The notes beneath the pieces are model-generated. The model did no database searches. It saw nothing but the letters and a program-made list of their open reading frames with translations, and was not told the origin of the DNA. A stretch of 7,056 nt of DNA from positions 1 through 7,056 of the forward strand of contig WTAK01000104.1 in the NCBI GenBank assembly GCA_013139625.1, in the 5' to 3' direction. The number at the start of each line of letters is the position of its first letter. Position 1 is the stretch's first letter. A program made the position numbers and the translations under genes. Below are positions 6,415 through 7,056 of this stretch, one piece after another. This DNA is from Candidatus Delongbacteria bacterium. Lineage in GTDB: Bacteria; UBA4055.

Positions 6415-6984
6415 ATGGAAAACAATACAATGCAAGCAGTGATCGCGGATAGTATTTGGAAAGAAAAAAGTCTTGCAAAAGATATCATTTTAATTGCTTC
6501 AACAAGTTTAATGATAGCTTTACTTGCACAGGTCGTTATACCTATCTATCCTGTTCCTTTTACTGGGCAAACACTGGGTGTATTACTTACAGGAGCTTTG
6601 ATCGGAAAGAAAAGAGCATCATTAAGTCTTCTTTCTTATCTAATGATGGGATTCATCGGAATGCCTGTATTCGTAGGTGGAACTTTCGGTATAGCTAGAT
6701 TAGCAGGTCCAACCGGTGGATATTTAATAGGATTTGTATTTGCAGCAATTATAGTTGGTCATCTAACTGAAAAAGGTTGGGATAGGAATTTTATTACTTC
6801 GGCACTTGCTATGTTTATCGGAAGCGTTGTGATATATTCATTTGGACTTCTATGGCTAAGTAACTTTACCGGATGGGACAAAGTATTATCTGCAGGACTT
6901 ATTCCATTTATCTCAGGTGATATCATAAAAATACTTATCGCAGCTTCGATCTTACCTGCCGGCTGGAAACTAATAAAAAAATAA
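6415..6984 (+). CDS. bioY: Biotin transporter BioY, substrate-binding S component of an ECF transporter
   Basis: A 189-residue integral membrane protein, the usual length for BioY, with about six hydrophobic segments. Family signatures are PVPFTGQTLGVLLTGALIG (46-64), IGMPVFVGG (81-89), GPTGGYLIGF (98-107) and the late acidic/basic pair in GDIIKI (168-173). BioY binds biotin and normally works with an energising module of two ATPases (EcfA/EcfA') and EcfT; none is in this window, so it is probably served by a shared module elsewhere. The gene is transcribed divergently from the aldolase and alone, and ends just before a strong terminator. Presence of bioY suggests the organism imports biotin, but does not prove auxotrophy. 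Confidence 0.95.
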   Translation: MENNTMQAVIADSIWKEKSLAKDIILIASTSLMIALLAQVVIPIYPVPFTGQTLGVLLTGALIGKKRASLSLLSYLMMGFIGMPVFVGGTFGIARLAGPTGGYLIGFVFAAIIVGHLTEKGWDRNFITSALAMFIGSVVIYSFGLLWLSNFTGWDKVLSAGLIPFISGDIIKILIAASILPAGWKLIKK

Positions 6985-6986
6985 AA

Positions 6987-7026
6987 GACATAAAAAATGG
7001 GCGTTAAAGACCCATTTTTTTATGTC
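6987..7026. terminator. Long symmetrical (probably bidirectional) terminator after bioY
   Basis: The left arm GACATAAAAAATGGG (6987-7001) pairs with the right arm 7011-7026 (CCCA, T7, ATGTC), with one bulged T and a 9-base loop. The A-tract and T-tract make it usable from both strands. It begins three bases after the bioY stop. Confidence 0.85.
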
Positions 7027-7056
7027 CATTCGACATTTTCTTTGATAACCCTTGCC
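7020..7056 (-). CDS. Possible C-terminal end of a convergent gene, cut by the window edge
   Basis: On the minus strand a frame enters from the right edge and reads ARVIKENVEWT before TAA at 7022-7020, inside the right arm of the terminator. A gene ending exactly at a bidirectional terminator convergent with bioY is plausible, but eleven residues cannot identify a family or prove coding. Confidence 0.3.
   Translation of the reverse strand, partial: ARVIKENVEWT

Noticed and set aside
6456..6698. Second plus-strand frame inside bioY
   Set aside because: Out of frame within a gene with clear BioY signatures; its translation is rich in Cys, Ser and Tyr with no family resemblance.

Overview
The window is AT-rich bacterial DNA. 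Five genes are well supported, with a sixth as a marginal fragment at the right edge. Secreted proteins with Ig/fibronectin-like tails and a Porphyromonas-type deiminase fold suggest the FCB superphylum. Strong Shine-Dalgarno sites (GGAGGAAG, AGAGG, GGAG), GTG/TTG starts and TTGACA-type promoters are not typical of Bacteroidota proper. My inference is therefore a relative such as Cloacimonadota or Delongbacteria, but I cannot fix the lineage by eye.

Region 1 (about 5514 down to 1, minus strand) is a compact three-gene operon behind a good sigma-70-like promoter. The first gene (3758-5422) is an exported arginine deiminase. It keeps every active-site residue I can recall of Porphyromonas gingivalis peptidylarginine deiminase (PPAD), at matching spacing, including the Arg-x-Arg pair that binds a C-terminal carboxylate. 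The second (1216-3732), 25 bases on, is an exported M14 zinc carboxypeptidase with a long multidomain tail. Both proteins end in the same ~72-residue fibronectin-like module, alignable without gaps. The third (1219 down to the window edge) starts within an ATGA overlap and is the membrane part of a spermidine-synthase-like fused transporter protein; its C-terminal part lies outside the window. The pairing suggests extracellular processing of peptide C-termini, with the deiminase modifying C-terminal arginine and the carboxypeptidase trimming residues, rather than cytoplasmic polyamine synthesis.

Region 2 (5526-6194, minus) is a RhaD-like class II aldolase, upstream of and in line with the operon.

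Region 3 (6195-6414) is a divergent intergenic region. It holds a GGGGTCGA hairpin beside five 7-bp repeats of CAATTGT type. The repeats happen to form a near-consensus promoter pointing at the aldolase.

Region 4 (6415-6984, plus) is bioY, the biotin-binding component of an ECF transporter. A long symmetrical terminator follows it. A possible convergent gene enters from the right edge and ends inside that terminator.
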